Shown: piece by piece, positions 52,424 through 61,426 of the stretch
Layout: every line of letters starts with the position of its first letter
Position numbering within the stretch: position 1 is the stretch's first letter
Source: Mycobacterium yunnanensis
GTDB taxonomy: Bacteria; Actinomycetota; Actinomycetes; Mycobacteriales; Mycobacteriaceae
Length of the DNA stretch: 64,000 nucleotides
Assembly: GCF_025823185.1 (NCBI RefSeq)
Contig: NZ_JACKVK010000008.1
Span: 1,104,312-1,168,311, forward strand
Direction of reading: 5' to 3'
Position numbers and translations under genes: made by a program
The notes under the pieces: model-generated
Database searches by the model: none
What the model was told of the DNA's origin: nothing
What the model saw: the letters and a program-made list of their open reading frames with translations, nothing else

Positions 52424-53646
52424 TCTGTGGCTGCTTTCTCGTAGAGGTCGTAAGGGTCGTGGACGTGCTGGCCGATGGCACCGGCCAACCAGGTCAGGTC
52501 GTAGGCGACGTCACCGGTGACGTCGGACGGACGCCGGCCCGGCGTGGGCTCGGCGTCGAGGTTGGATCGAAAGATGCCCGCGGCCGAAACCGGCAGGAAG
52601 TCTTCGTAGACAACGGGTTTGGTGGGATCGCCGCCCCGGTAGTAGGCCAGACCCGCGGCGGCCAGTTCGGCATGCGAGGACGGGAAGTGCTCGGTCCACG
52701 CCGACGCGGGATCGTCCTCACTCATCGCGAGGTCGTAGCGCTCGCGGCCGGCGCGGGTCAGCGCGACGCCGCGAGCCTCCACCTCGCCGAAGCGGACCCG
52801 CAGGGTGCCCTCGGTCACGGCACCGCCAGCATCGCGGAATCGGCGCGGCTCGGCGAGCGCGCGAAACGACGTCTGGCGCAGCAGGACCGCGGGCCCGCCG
52901 GTGCGGGGTGGACCCTGGATGGCCCGCGTCATGGCGACACCCCTGGCGACCATGCGGCGGTACAGCTCGTCGATGTCGAGGACGCGGGGCGTCAGATGGT
53001 TGACGTGGGTACTCCGCACCCCGGCGATGTCGGCTGCCACGGCGGACACCTGCGCCAATTCGTCGTACCACCCGGCGTCAATGGGATCGCGAGACAGGGC
53101 GAACGCATCCACCGCCCGTCCGACGAACTGGTCGGCGACCTCGGGTCGGCACCCTCCGTCGGCGGTGATGTTCCGCGCCATGGCGATCAACGCGGGGTCG
53201 AAGAGCTCACGCGCATCGAGGAACCGGTCGACGCGCGCCCTGAGTTCTGGCTCGAAGAAGCTGCTGTCGGCGGTGGCGAGCATCGAGGTGAACACGCGAA
53301 AGGGGTTGTGCGCCAACTCGTCGGTGTCGATCGGGCGAAACGCGGTGGAGACCACGGGGACCGGGTGCGCAGCCTCGCGCAGGTCGTAGAAGCCGACGGG
53401 GTGCATTCCGAAGGCGGCGAACAGAGCTGCGACGTCGGCGAGTTCGCGTGGGCTGCCCACCCGGATGGCACCGTGGCGTTCGGCGGTCACGCGCTCGATC
53501 GAGCCCAGTGCGTCGTCGCGTCGGTGGTCGCGGTTGACCTCCGTGCTCACCTCGACCAGCGTGGTGTAGGCAGGCACCTCGGCGCCGTACATGGCCGAGA
53601 GCGCCGCGGCGAAGCGGCTCCTCAGGTCGGTGGTCGTCACGTTCAT
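52420..53646 (-). CDS. 2-oxoadipate dioxygenase/decarboxylase-type protein (DUF1338, HglS-like; Rv3292)
   Basis: A 408-residue protein of the DUF1338/YdcJ-HglS family. HglS of Pseudomonas putida is a non-haem iron enzyme converting 2-oxoadipate to D-2-hydroxyglutarate in lysine breakdown. Candidate metal ligands are His82 (MHPVGFYDL) and a histidine in HVNHLTPRV at 214-220; the third should be a downstream glutamate. Placement between pcd and lrpA supports the same pathway. It overlaps pcd by four bases and is divergent from lrpA (87-bp gap). The function is family-based, not proven for mycobacteria. Confidence 0.83.
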   Translation of the reverse strand: MNVTTTDLRSRFAAALSAMYGAEVPAYTTLVEVSTEVNRDHRRDDALGSIERVTAERHGAIRVGSPRELADVAALFAAFGMHPVGFYDLREAAHPVPVVSTAFRPIDTDELAHNPFRVFTSMLATADSSFFEPELRARVDRFLDARELFDPALIAMARNITADGGCRPEVADQFVGRAVDAFALSRDPIDAGWYDELAQVSAVAADIAGVRSTHVNHLTPRVLDIDELYRRMVARGVAMTRAIQGPPRTGGPAVLLRQTSFRALAEPRRFRDAGGAVTEGTLRVRFGEVEARGVALTRAGRERYDLAMSEDDPASAWTEHFPSSHAELAAAGLAYYRGGDPTKPVVYEDFLPVSAAGIFRSNLDAEPTPGRRPSDVTGDVAYDLTWLAGAIGQHVHDPYDLYEKAATE

Positions 53647-53733
53647 CTGGCGCTACCCACTCCCCGGGTCGCCACGCTCTCCTCCGCAAGCGGGGGGACC
53701 CCCGGCGCCGAACCCCTGGGATAGTCTCCGGCC

Positions 53734-54192
53734 ATGGATGCGTCCGACGACCTAGACGACATCGACCGCACCTTGGTTCGGGAGCTGCTGGCCGACGGAC
53801 GGGCCACGCTGGCCCACCTCGCCGCGAGTGCAGGCCTGTCGGTGTCGGCGGTGCAGTCCCGCGTGCGGCGGCTCGAGACGCGCGGCGTGGTGACGGGGTA
53901 CCACGCCCGGATCGACCCCGAGGCCGTCGGAAACATGCTGTCGGCGTTCGTGTCCATCACCCCTATCGACCCCTCTCAACCCGATGACGCTCCCGCGCGA
54001 CTCGAACACATCGCGGCCGTCGAGTCGTGTCACTCGGTGGCCGGGGACGAAAGCTACGTCCTCCTGGTGCGTGTCCGGTCGGCGCGGGCGCTCGAAGACT
54101 TGCTGCAACAGATCCGTACGGCAGCCAACGTCCGCACCCGAAGCACCATCATCTTACAGACTTTTTACGAAGGTCGCGACGTCCTGCCGTAG
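53734..54192 (+). CDS. lrpA: Lrp/AsnC-family regulator LrpA
   Basis: A 152-residue feast/famine regulator. The N-terminal HTH (DDIDRTLVRELLADGRATLAHLAASAGLSVSAVQSRVRRLE, in part) is followed by a RAM ligand domain with VAGDESYVLLVRVRSARALEDLLQQI. It matches Rv3291c, which binds the lat promoter region and responds to amino acids. Located between divergent lysine genes, it very likely controls both sides. A GGATAGTCT-type -10 precedes the ATG. Confidence 0.92.
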   Translation: MDASDDLDDIDRTLVRELLADGRATLAHLAASAGLSVSAVQSRVRRLETRGVVTGYHARIDPEAVGNMLSAFVSITPIDPSQPDDAPARLEHIAAVESCHSVAGDESYVLLVRVRSARALEDLLQQIRTAANVRTRSTIILQTFYEGRDVLP

Positions 54193-54232
54193 AAAATCCT
54201 GCCTAGGCTCGCGGAAGCCGTAAAAGTTCCGT

Positions 54233-54238
54233 TAAGAT
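54233..54238 (+). promoter_or_regulatory. Candidate -10 element of lat
   Basis: TAAGAT lies six bases before the lat ATG with no Shine-Dalgarno, predicting a leaderless mRNA. The 52-bp gap after lrpA is AT-rich for this genome (AGAAAATCCT, GTAAAAGTTCC), as expected for an Lrp binding site. Confidence 0.45.
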
Positions 54239-54244
54239 GCCGGC

Positions 54245-55618
54245 ATGACCGCTGTCCTGCCTTCCCGCGCCACATCCGCCGTCGCCTCTCGAGCCGTGGC
54301 GCCCGACGACGTCCGCGAGGTGCTCAGCCGCAGCATCCTGGCCGACGGCCTCGACTTCGTGCTCGACGTCGACCGTTCGGCCGGGTCGCACCTCGTCGAC
54401 GCCCGCACCGGCGAGAGCTACCTGGACATGTTCACGTTCTTCGCCTCGTCGGCGCTGGGCATGAACCACCCGTCGCTCGCCGACGACCCGGCGTTCCGCG
54501 CCGAACTCGCCGCCGCGGCGGTCAACAAGCCGAGCAACTCCGACGTCTACAGCGTCCCGATGGCCCGATTCGTCGAGACCTTCGACCGGGTGCTTGGCGA
54601 CCCGGCGCTGCCGCATCTGTTCTTCGTCGACGGCGGCGCGCTCGCCGTGGAGAACGCCCTCAAGGTCGCCTTCGACTGGAAGAGCCGGCTCAACGAGGCC
54701 AAGGGTGTCAGCCCGGCGCTGGGCACCAAGGTGCTCCACCTGGAGGGCGCCTTCCACGGACGCAGCGGCTACACGCTGTCGCTGACCAACACCGACCCCA
54801 ACAAGGTGGCCCGGTTCCCCAAGTTCGACTGGCCGCGCATCGCTTCGCCGTACGTGCGACCCGGTGCAGACGTCGAGCAGCTCGAGGCCGAGTCGCTGCG
54901 GCAGGCCCGCGCGGCGTTCGAGGCCAACCCGCACGACGTGGCGTGCTTCATCGCCGAGCCGATCCAGGGGGAGGGCGGCGACCGTCACATCCGGCCCGAA
55001 TTCTTCGCCGCCATGCGTGACCTGTGCGACGAGTTCGACGCCCTGTTCATCTTCGACGAGGTGCAGACGGGGTGCGGCATGACCGGAACCGCCTGGGCCT
55101 ACCAGCAATTGGGCGTCACGCCCGACGTCGTCGCCTTCGGCAAGAAGACGCAGGTATGCGGTGTGATGGCGGGCGGTCGCGCTCGCGAGGGGCACAGCAG
55201 GACCCGGGTCGACGACGTGGCCGACAACGTCTTCGCCGTCAGCTCGCGCATCAACTCCACCTGGGGCGGCAACCTGACCGACATGGTTCGGGCGCGGCGC
55301 ATCCTCGAGACCATCGAGGACGAGGCACTCGTGCCGCGGGCGGCAGAGCTGGGCCGGCACTTGCTGGGCCGACTGACGGATCTGGCCGCGGAGTTCCCGG
55401 GCCTCGTCGTCGACCCCCGCGGACGCGGGCTGATGTGCGCGTTCAGCATGCCCACCGCCGGACAGCGCGACGCGCTGATCGCGGCGCTGTGGGATCGTCG
55501 GGTCATCATGCTCGCCAGTGGTCCAGACAGCGTGCGCTTCCGGCCCGCACTCACCGTCACCCGCGGTGAGCTCGACGCCGCGGTCGACGCGGTGCGGTCG
55601 GTGCTGGCCCGACTCTGA
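54245..55618 (+). CDS. lat: L-lysine epsilon-aminotransferase
   Basis: A 457-residue class III PLP aminotransferase that moves the epsilon amino group of lysine to 2-oxoglutarate. EPIQGEGGDRHIRPEFF, FDEVQTGCGMTGTAWAYQQLG and the PLP lysine in VVAFGKKTQVCGVMAGGR are present. Rv3290c (lat) is strongly induced in dormancy in M. tuberculosis. The enzyme is complete. It lies 52 bases after lrpA, whose product should regulate it. Confidence 0.94.
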   Translation: MTAVLPSRATSAVASRAVAPDDVREVLSRSILADGLDFVLDVDRSAGSHLVDARTGESYLDMFTFFASSALGMNHPSLADDPAFRAELAAAAVNKPSNSDVYSVPMARFVETFDRVLGDPALPHLFFVDGGALAVENALKVAFDWKSRLNEAKGVSPALGTKVLHLEGAFHGRSGYTLSLTNTDPNKVARFPKFDWPRIASPYVRPGADVEQLEAESLRQARAAFEANPHDVACFIAEPIQGEGGDRHIRPEFFAAMRDLCDEFDALFIFDEVQTGCGMTGTAWAYQQLGVTPDVVAFGKKTQVCGVMAGGRAREGHSRTRVDDVADNVFAVSSRINSTWGGNLTDMVRARRILETIEDEALVPRAAELGRHLLGRLTDLAAEFPGLVVDPRGRGLMCAFSMPTAGQRDALIAALWDRRVIMLASGPDSVRFRPALTVTRGELDAAVDAVRSVLARL

Positions 55619-55624
55619 GGCCGT

Positions 55625-56254
55625 CTAGCGGTCCGGTGCGGTGAGCCTGCGGATCGTAGAACCGAGCCGCACTAGCCCGTCGCCGCCGACGAGGACGCAC
55701 CCGTGCCGCTCGGCGAGTCGTCGGGCGGCGGGGGTGAAGTCGTGGTTGGTGACGACCATGGTGTGCGCGCAGTCGTGCATCGCGGCGCCGGCCACGACCT
55801 CCTGCACGGCGCCCGAGCCGACCGGCCGGGACTGCCGCTTGCATTGAATGGCAAGGCGGTTGGGTCGCCGCCCGACGACCAGGTCGACGCCGAAGTCACC
55901 CGTCGTCGCGGTCATGATCACCGAGGCGCCGCTGGACCTGGCGATGCGCGCCACGTGGTCCTCGAACTCGGTGCCGGTCATGGCCTGCTTGGCGACGGCC
56001 GGATCCTCCCGCGCCGCCGGTGTGCGGGCGCCGCGCAGCACGCCCACCAGGAAGGCCGGCAGTGCAGGCACCAGCACGGCGGCGACGATGCTCCACCGCA
56101 GATCCAGCCCCGCCACGTGCGCGGCGATGCCCGCGGCGACCGCCACCACGACATACGTCTTCCACGCGTTGGCCCTCCACACGCTGGGAATGCTAAGCGG
56201 CCCGACCGACAGTCCGACGGCACGAGCCGACGTCAGCCCTGCAACGCCCGCCAC
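55625..56254 (-). CDS. Membrane-anchored Mrr-like restriction endonuclease domain protein
   Basis: A 209-residue protein. Two hydrophobic segments (about 33-48 and 52-72) form an N-terminal hairpin. The C-terminal Mrr_cat domain follows, with [29 protein letters not shown] and [19 protein letters not shown]; the D ... QxK residues are the nuclease active site. Such TM-Mrr proteins occur widely in Actinobacteria; no methyltransferase or specificity subunit is next to it. The start is GTG 56254, overlapping the xanthine dehydrogenase stop by 22 bases; a later GTG is possible. Confidence 0.78.
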   Translation of the reverse strand: MAGVAGLTSARAVGLSVGPLSIPSVWRANAWKTYVVVAVAAGIAAHVAGLDLRWSIVAAVLVPALPAFLVGVLRGARTPAAREDPAVAKQAMTGTEFEDHVARIARSSGASVIMTATTGDFGVDLVVGRRPNRLAIQCKRQSRPVGSGAVQEVVAGAAMHDCAHTMVVTNHDFTPAARRLAERHGCVLVGGDGLVRLGSTIRRLTAPDR

Positions 56255-58902
56255 ACCCGCGCGGGTGTCATGGGCAACCGGTGCAGACGTGCACCGCAGG
56301 CCCTCGCGATGGCGTTGGCCAGCGCCGGAGCCACCGGGTTGTACGGCGACTCGCTCATCGACTTCGCCCCGAACGGGCCCAGCGCGTCGTAGGTGTCGGC
56401 GAAGTACACCTCGGTTGCCGGGACATCGGCGAGCTGCGGAATGTGGTAGTTGCGTAGGGCATTCGTCGTGACGGCGCCGTCAGGGCCGGTGCGCATCTCT
56501 TCGTAGAGTGCGCCGCCGATGCCCTGGGCCACACCGCCCTCCACCTGGCCGCGGCACTGCTCGGGATTCATCACCACGCCCGCGTCGGCCGCGTGCACCG
56601 AAGCCAGGATGCGCACCTCCCCGGTGCTGACGTCGACCGCGACGCGGAACCCCTGCACGTTGAACGCCACCGACCGAGGCGTGCCCTCGTGGCGCCCGTG
56701 ACCCGTCAGCGGCCGCAGGTCCGGGGTGGCGACGAGTGACGCTCGCAAGTCCTCGCACGCTGCCTTGACGGCCAGTCCGGCGACCACCGTGCCGGCCGAG
56801 CCGAACGCGCCGGTGTCGTACGTCGTTGCGTCCGTGTCGGATTGACGGAGGTGAACGCGCCCGACGTCGACGCCGAGCTCGGAGGCCACGATCTGACAGT
56901 GCACGGTGGACGTGCCGTTGCCAAACTCGGCGGTGCCCACCGACAGCGTCACGTTGCCGTCACGGTCGAGGGTGACGGAGGCGTCTGCGAAGTGACCGCG
57001 CGGTGGGATGGTGGCGATCATCGCCAGGGCGACGCCCTCGCCGACCTTCCACTGGTCACCCTTGGGCGGGGGTGTGCCCCCACCCGCGGCCAACGCGCCT
57101 TGGACGAGGTCGAGGCACTGGTCGAGCCCGTAGCTGCCGTAGGTCAGGTCGTCGTCGGCGACGTGGGCGTCGGTGAAGGGATCGCCAGGGACGACGACGT
57201 TGCGCCGCCGGAGGTCGAACGGGTCGATGCCGAGTCGCTCGGCGAGCTGATCCAGCGCCGACTCGACGGCGAAGATGACCTGCCCGAGTCCGTACCCGCG
57301 GAACGCACCGGAGGGAATGTTGTTGGTGTACACCGCCTGTGCGTCGACCCGCTTGTTCGCGCAGCGGTACACCGAGACCGATTCACTGCACCCGTGGAAC
57401 ATGACGCCGGGGCTGTGGTTGCCGTAGGCGCCCGCGTCGACCAGCACGTCGACCGACAAGGCGGTCAACACCCCGTCCGGGCCCGCCGCCACGGTGGCGT
57501 CCACGCGGAAGGGATGACGGCATGGCGCCGAGGTGAACTCGTCGGAGCGGCTGAATTCGTAGCGCACCGGTTTGTCGAGTCGGAGCACCGCCAGGGTGAC
57601 GAGATCTTCGGCCAGCATCTCCTGCTTTCCGCCGAAACCCCCTCCGAGGCGACGGGTGAAGACGTGGACGGCGTCACGTTCCAGTCCGAACACGTGACAG
57701 AGCTCGTCGCGGACCAGGAACGGCACCTGAGAGCTGGTGCGAATCACCAAGCGTCCGTTCTCGTCCCGCCATCCGGTGCACCCGTGGGTCTCCAGATGGA
57801 CGTGCTGGACGCGCCCGGTGTGCCAGCGTCCGCGGACGACCGCGCCGCCGGACCGTTCGGCCTGGGCCACCCCGGCCCCGACGTCGCCGACGCCGCCGTG
57901 CACCTCGGCGACGATGTTGCGCGTCGCGTTGGCAATGCGCGCGTCGACGTCCTTGTCGGCGTGCAGCAACGGGGCGCCGTCGGCCCTGGCGAACTCCGGG
58001 TCGAACACCGCCGGGAGTTCCTCGTACTCGACGCGGATGGCGCGACAAGCACTCTCGGCGATCGCCTGCGTGTCGGCGACCACGGCGGCCACCCGCTGGC
58101 CGACGAAGCGAACGGTGTCGTCGAGCACGACGGTGTCGTCGGGATCGTCGAGTCGACTGTCGTGGCGTGCCGTGGAGAACGCCACGGCGGGGCTGTCATG
58201 GTGGGTCAGCACGAGGTGCACGCCGGGCATCCGTCGAGCCTCGGCCGTGTCGAGCGACGTGATCCGCGCGTGGGCCACGGGACTGCGCACCACCGCGAGG
58301 TGAAGCAAGCCGGCGACGTCGTGATCCATCGTGTACTGCTCGGTCCCCGTGACGACGCGCAAGCCCGCCGGGGCGGCGACGGATTCCCCGGTGGCGCCGG
58401 ACTTCTTGGTGTTGACCGTGCCCGCCAGCGCGTCGGTGATCGCGCGGTACCCCGTGCACCGGCACAGGTTGCCCTTCAGATTCTGAGGCAGGTCGTCGCG
58501 TTGCTCGGCAGTCAGCGCCGACGCGGTGGTGATCATGCCCGCGGTGCAGAAGCCGCATTGGAAACCCGCCGCCTCGACGAATTGGCGTTGCAGGGCGTGC
58601 GGTCGTTCAGGAGTGCCGAGGCCCGCGACCGTCGTCACGTTGTGGCCGACGGCCCGGAACGCGGGATAGATGCACGAATGCACCGGCGCCCCGTCGACCA
58701 GCACCGAGCATGCCCCGCAATCGCCCCCGTCGCAGCCCTTCTTGACCTCGAAACGCCCGTGGTCGCGGAGGTAGGTGCGCAGGCACTGGCCGGGCCGGGG
58801 ATCCCCTTGCAATTCCTCGCCGTTGACGGTGACCGATGCGCGATCCCGCTCCGCTTCTCGCTCGACCGATGCGCGATCCCGCTCCGCTTCTCGCTCGGTC
58901 AT
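56233..58902 (-). CDS. Xanthine dehydrogenase, fused 2Fe-2S and molybdopterin subunits
   Basis: An 889-residue protein from ATG 58902. Residues 1-160 are a two-cluster 2Fe-2S subunit: [15 protein letters not shown] (first cluster) and [10 protein letters not shown] ... [11 protein letters not shown] (second). Residues about 185-889 are the molybdopterin subunit: [43 protein letters not shown] and the conserved glutamate region near [12 protein letters not shown]. It oxidises hypoxanthine/xanthine or a related heterocycle. These parts are separate genes (pucE/pucD) in Bacillus. The N-terminus carries an 11-residue tandem repeat. It overlaps the FAD-subunit gene by four bases. With the nearby uricase operon, purine breakdown is likely. 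Confidence 0.88.
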   Translation of the reverse strand: MTEREAERDRASVEREAERDRASVTVNGEELQGDPRPGQCLRTYLRDHGRFEVKKGCDGGDCGACSVLVDGAPVHSCIYPAFRAVGHNVTTVAGLGTPERPHALQRQFVEAAGFQCGFCTAGMITTASALTAEQRDDLPQNLKGNLCRCTGYRAITDALAGTVNTKKSGATGESVAAPAGLRVVTGTEQYTMDHDVAGLLHLAVVRSPVAHARITSLDTAEARRMPGVHLVLTHHDSPAVAFSTARHDSRLDDPDDTVVLDDTVRFVGQRVAAVVADTQAIAESACRAIRVEYEELPAVFDPEFARADGAPLLHADKDVDARIANATRNIVAEVHGGVGDVGAGVAQAERSGGAVVRGRWHTGRVQHVHLETHGCTGWRDENGRLVIRTSSQVPFLVRDELCHVFGLERDAVHVFTRRLGGGFGGKQEMLAEDLVTLAVLRLDKPVRYEFSRSDEFTSAPCRHPFRVDATVAAGPDGVLTALSVDVLVDAGAYGNHSPGVMFHGCSESVSVYRCANKRVDAQAVYTNNIPSGAFRGYGLGQVIFAVESALDQLAERLGIDPFDLRRRNVVVPGDPFTDAHVADDDLTYGSYGLDQCLDLVQGALAAGGGTPPPKGDQWKVGEGVALAMIATIPPRGHFADASVTLDRDGNVTLSVGTAEFGNGTSTVHCQIVASELGVDVGRVHLRQSDTDATTYDTGAFGSAGTVVAGLAVKAACEDLRASLVATPDLRPLTGHGRHEGTPRSVAFNVQGFRVAVDVSTGEVRILASVHAADAGVVMNPEQCRGQVEGGVAQGIGGALYEEMRTGPDGAVTTNALRNYHIPQLADVPATEVYFADTYDALGPFGAKSMSESPYNPVAPALANAIARACGARLHRLPMTPARVWRALQG
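58831..58896 (-). repeat. Perfect 33-bp direct tandem repeat inside the xanthine dehydrogenase gene
   Basis: Two identical 33-bp units (58831-58863 and 58864-58896) lie in the first codons of the fused subunit. They encode two copies of [11 protein letters not shown], a charged helix just before the Fe-S domain. The frame is kept. Confidence 0.88.
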
Positions 58903-59723
58903 CGGGACAGCTCCGCGCAGATCTGCTCCGCCAGCACCAAGGACACCCCGCGGCGCCAATCGGGATCACCATGCGGATCGTCGGTCCAGGCGTCGTCGGG
59001 AATGTCCGCATGTGCCTGCCGCACGGCCTCGGCGTCGACCGAAGCCAGGGTGAAGACGTAGGGCCGCACCGTCGCCGCGGTGATCGACAGGACGAACGAG
59101 CCGTCGTCGTCGACGCGCCCGATGACGACGATGCCCGACCGACCCAGCGGCGAGGGAGCCAGCTTGCGGAACGCGGTCCGCCCGTGCAATGCCGCGGCAG
59201 GCACGTGGATCGAACGCACCACGTCGCCGACCGACAGCACGTTGCGAGAATCGCCGGTGACGAACTCGGCCACGGGTAGCCGGTAGTCGTCACCAGTAGC
59301 GCGCCACACCAGGACCTCGCCGTCGAGGGCGGAGCCCAACGAGATCATCGACCCGGCCGGAAAGGACAGGCACAGGTTGCCGCCGACGGTTGCCTCGCCC
59401 CAGATCTTGAACGACGCCAGCAACGCGGTGCAGCACTGATGCAACAGCGGGGCTGCCAACCAGTGTGGGTGGGTCCGCCCCAATTCGGCGGACAGGGCGG
59501 ACACCTGGGCCACGGTGCAGGTCGCGGCCAGTTCGACGCCGTCGTCGGTCACCGTGATCGGCGCCCACCCCAATGCGGAGAGGTCGACGAGCCGTCGGGT
59601 CTGTAGCTGCGGTTCGGAAAACAGCCAGGTGCCCCCGGCCAGGACGGCGTCCGACGGCCCGATCGGCCACAACTCGTCGCGTCGGCGGGGCGCGCTGATC
59701 GTCTCGACGGTGGTCAGGTCCAC
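58899..59723 (-). CDS. Xanthine dehydrogenase FAD-binding subunit
   Basis: A 274-residue CoxM/XdhB-like subunit starting at GTG 59723. The FAD motifs are [27 protein letters not shown] near 25-50 and the second glycine motif [20 protein letters not shown] near 112, followed by a CO-dehydrogenase flavoprotein C-terminal domain. It passes electrons from the Fe-S centres to NAD. It is the first gene of the two-gene operon and is coupled to the fused subunit by ATGA. No XdhC maturation factor is adjacent. Confidence 0.85.
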   Translation of the reverse strand: MDLTTVETISAPRRRDELWPIGPSDAVLAGGTWLFSEPQLQTRRLVDLSALGWAPITVTDDGVELAATCTVAQVSALSAELGRTHPHWLAAPLLHQCCTALLASFKIWGEATVGGNLCLSFPAGSMISLGSALDGEVLVWRATGDDYRLPVAEFVTGDSRNVLSVGDVVRSIHVPAAALHGRTAFRKLAPSPLGRSGIVVIGRVDDDGSFVLSITAATVRPYVFTLASVDAEAVRQAHADIPDDAWTDDPHGDPDWRRGVSLVLAEQICAELSR

Positions 59724-60202
59724 TCTTCGACGGTAGCCATCTGATGCAATGCCCGCACGTCGTGCGGCCGGACTCTTGGCGCCTCGGCGGCTTCGGCGTC
59801 GGCGCGAGCGGCCGCGCCATCGCGAGAGAGAGCGTCATTGCCGGTCACGGTGCCCGCGACTTCCTGGTCTCTACTGCCGGACGGGCACACTGTCGGTGTG
59901 CGCGTCGCACAGCGGGCCCCGTGGGGGTACACGATGGCGCCAATACCGTTGGTTTCCGCGCGTTTTCGGACCTCGGCGCACGACGCCCCGAAGGCGGCGA
60001 GGGTTTAGCCACAATTCCCTTGGGCACTCACAGCGCGAGTAGTCGTATCAATCGAGCGGGAGGCGGGGCGACGTCATGACCACGAGTCCGATCGAGTCGT
60101 GTACCCGTGGCACCCGTCGGCCGGTATCCGGTGACGGGAGTGCTGGTGGTTAACCAAGAGCCACCTCGGGGTAATCTCGCGTGGAGATCACATGGAGGGC
60201 GC
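59724..60202. other. Intergenic region upstream of xanthine dehydrogenase and rsbW-sigF
   Basis: 479 bp between two divergent operons. No convincing gene is seen: small frames exist on both strands, including one on the minus strand ending at 59714 with ATVEEWT just inside the FAD-subunit start, but none resembles UsfY or ChaB-type neighbours I know. The right part holds the SigF-type promoter at 60148-60174. Confidence 0.5.
60148..60174 (+). promoter_or_regulatory. SigF-type promoter of rsbW-sigF
   Basis: GGTT at 60148-60151 and GGGTAA at 60169-60174, 17 bases apart. This fits the mycobacterial SigF consensus of a GGTT-type -35 and GGGTA-type -10, and predicts a start near 60181, 22 bases before the rsbW GTG. 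Confidence 0.68.
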
Positions 60203-60637
60203 GTGTCAGACGGTGAGTACGGCCACGGCAGCGGGCACAGAAGCTCGCGATCAGTGGAGGTTCGAGTCGCAGCCAAGTTGGAGAATTTGGCTGTGCTTCG
60301 CACGGTGGTCGGTGCCGTAGGCACCTACGAAGACTTGGACTTCGACAGCGTGGCAGACCTTCGCTTGGCGGTGGACGAGGCCTGCACCCGGCTCATCCGG
60401 TCCGCCACGTCGGACGCCACCCTCGTACTCGTGGTGCATCCACTCGAGGAGCAACTCGTCGTCGACGTCTCCACGGCGTGCTCGTCGCCGGACATCGTCG
60501 TGCCCGGCAGTTTCAGCTGGCACGTGTTGAGCTCCCTGACCGACGAGGTCAGCACCTTCCACGACGGTCATGGCCCCGAGGATTCGCACATCTTCGGGAT
60601 CTCCTTGACGACGAGGCGAGCGAGCTCGCTGAGGTGA
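60203..60637 (+). CDS. rsbW: Anti-sigma factor RsbW (UsfX), SigF antagonist
   Basis: A 144-residue GHKL-fold anti-sigma factor from GTG 60203. It matches M. tuberculosis UsfX (Rv3287c, 145 residues) closely: RVAAKLENLAVLRTVVGAVG, DLRLAVDEACTRLIRSA with the N-box, and PGSFSWHVLSSLTDEVSTFHDG. It binds SigF and holds it inactive; anti-anti-sigma proteins release it. It is co-transcribed with sigF (GTGA overlap) from a SigF-type promoter, giving feedback control. The usfY gene usually found upstream is not present here. Confidence 0.92.
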   Translation: MSDGEYGHGSGHRSSRSVEVRVAAKLENLAVLRTVVGAVGTYEDLDFDSVADLRLAVDEACTRLIRSATSDATLVLVVHPLEEQLVVDVSTACSSPDIVVPGSFSWHVLSSLTDEVSTFHDGHGPEDSHIFGISLTTRRASSLR

Positions 60638-61422
60638 CGACGTCGTCCTCCCGGGGTTCGGCGTCACGCTCGAATTCCGAATATGCGGACGTGGTCGACA
60701 TGTTCCGCACCCTGCAGGGGCTCGACGAGGGCTCCGCGAAGTTCCTTCGCCAGCGAGACGCCATCGTGGAGCGATGCCTCCCGCTGGCCGACCACATCGC
60801 CCGCCGTTTCGACGGTCGTGGTGAGCCACGCGACGACCTGGTGCAGGTGGCGCGCGTCGGGTTGGTCAACGCGGTAATCCGGTTCGACGTGGACGCGGGA
60901 TCGGACTTCGTGTCCTTTGCCGTGCCCACGATCATGGGCGAGGTCCGGCGTCACTTCCGCGACAACAGCTGGTCGGTGAAGGTGCCGCGGCGGCTCAAGG
61001 AATTGCACCTACGGCTCGGCGCTGCGACCGCTGAGCTGTCGCAGAAACTGGGACGCGCGCCCACTCCGTCGGAGCTCGCCGCCGAGCTCGAGATGGACCG
61101 TGACGAGATCGTCGAGGGCCTGGTAGCCGGCAGCTCGTACAACACACTGTCGATCGACGGAGCCGGCGGTGGCACCGAGGAGGCGCCCGCGATTGCCGAC
61201 ACCCTCGGCGACGTCGACCTCAACCTCGACCAGATCGAGAACCGGGAGTCGTTGCGGCCCTTGCTCGCAAGCCTTCCCGAGCGGGAACGCCAAGTCCTGC
61301 TGCTGCGCTTCTTCGAATCGATGACCCAGACCCAGATTGCCGAGCGGGTGGGGATATCGCAGATGCACGTCTCACGTCTGCTCGCGAAATCCCTGGCACG
61401 CCTGCGCGATCAGTTGGAGTAG
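60634..61422 (+). CDS. sigF: RNA polymerase sigma factor SigF
   Basis: A 262-residue group 3 sigma factor. Region 2 contains DHIARRFDGRGEPRDDLVQVARVGLVNAVIRF, region 3 SFAVPTIMGEVRRHFRDNSWSVKVPRRLKEL, and region 4 the HTH QTQIAERVGISQMHVSRLLAKSLARLRDQLE (shown in pieces). The C-terminus is identical in my memory to M. tuberculosis SigF (Rv3286c). SigF controls stationary-phase, oxidative and envelope genes in mycobacteria. It starts at the GTG overlapping the rsbW stop, so synthesis is coupled to its antagonist. Convergent with the uricase gene, four bases apart. Confidence 0.95.
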   Translation: MTTSSSRGSASRSNSEYADVVDMFRTLQGLDEGSAKFLRQRDAIVERCLPLADHIARRFDGRGEPRDDLVQVARVGLVNAVIRFDVDAGSDFVSFAVPTIMGEVRRHFRDNSWSVKVPRRLKELHLRLGAATAELSQKLGRAPTPSELAAELEMDRDEIVEGLVAGSSYNTLSIDGAGGGTEEAPAIADTLGDVDLNLDQIENRESLRPLLASLPERERQVLLLRFFESMTQTQIAERVGISQMHVSRLLAKSLARLRDQLE

Positions 61423-61426
61423 ACCG

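Noticed and set aside
59714..59848. Small minus-strand frame ending ATVEEWT next to the xanthine dehydrogenase FAD subunit
   Set aside because: It overlaps the start of the FAD subunit by ten bases and might couple to it, but has no recognisable family, no clear start and no Shine-Dalgarno. Not enough to call a gene.
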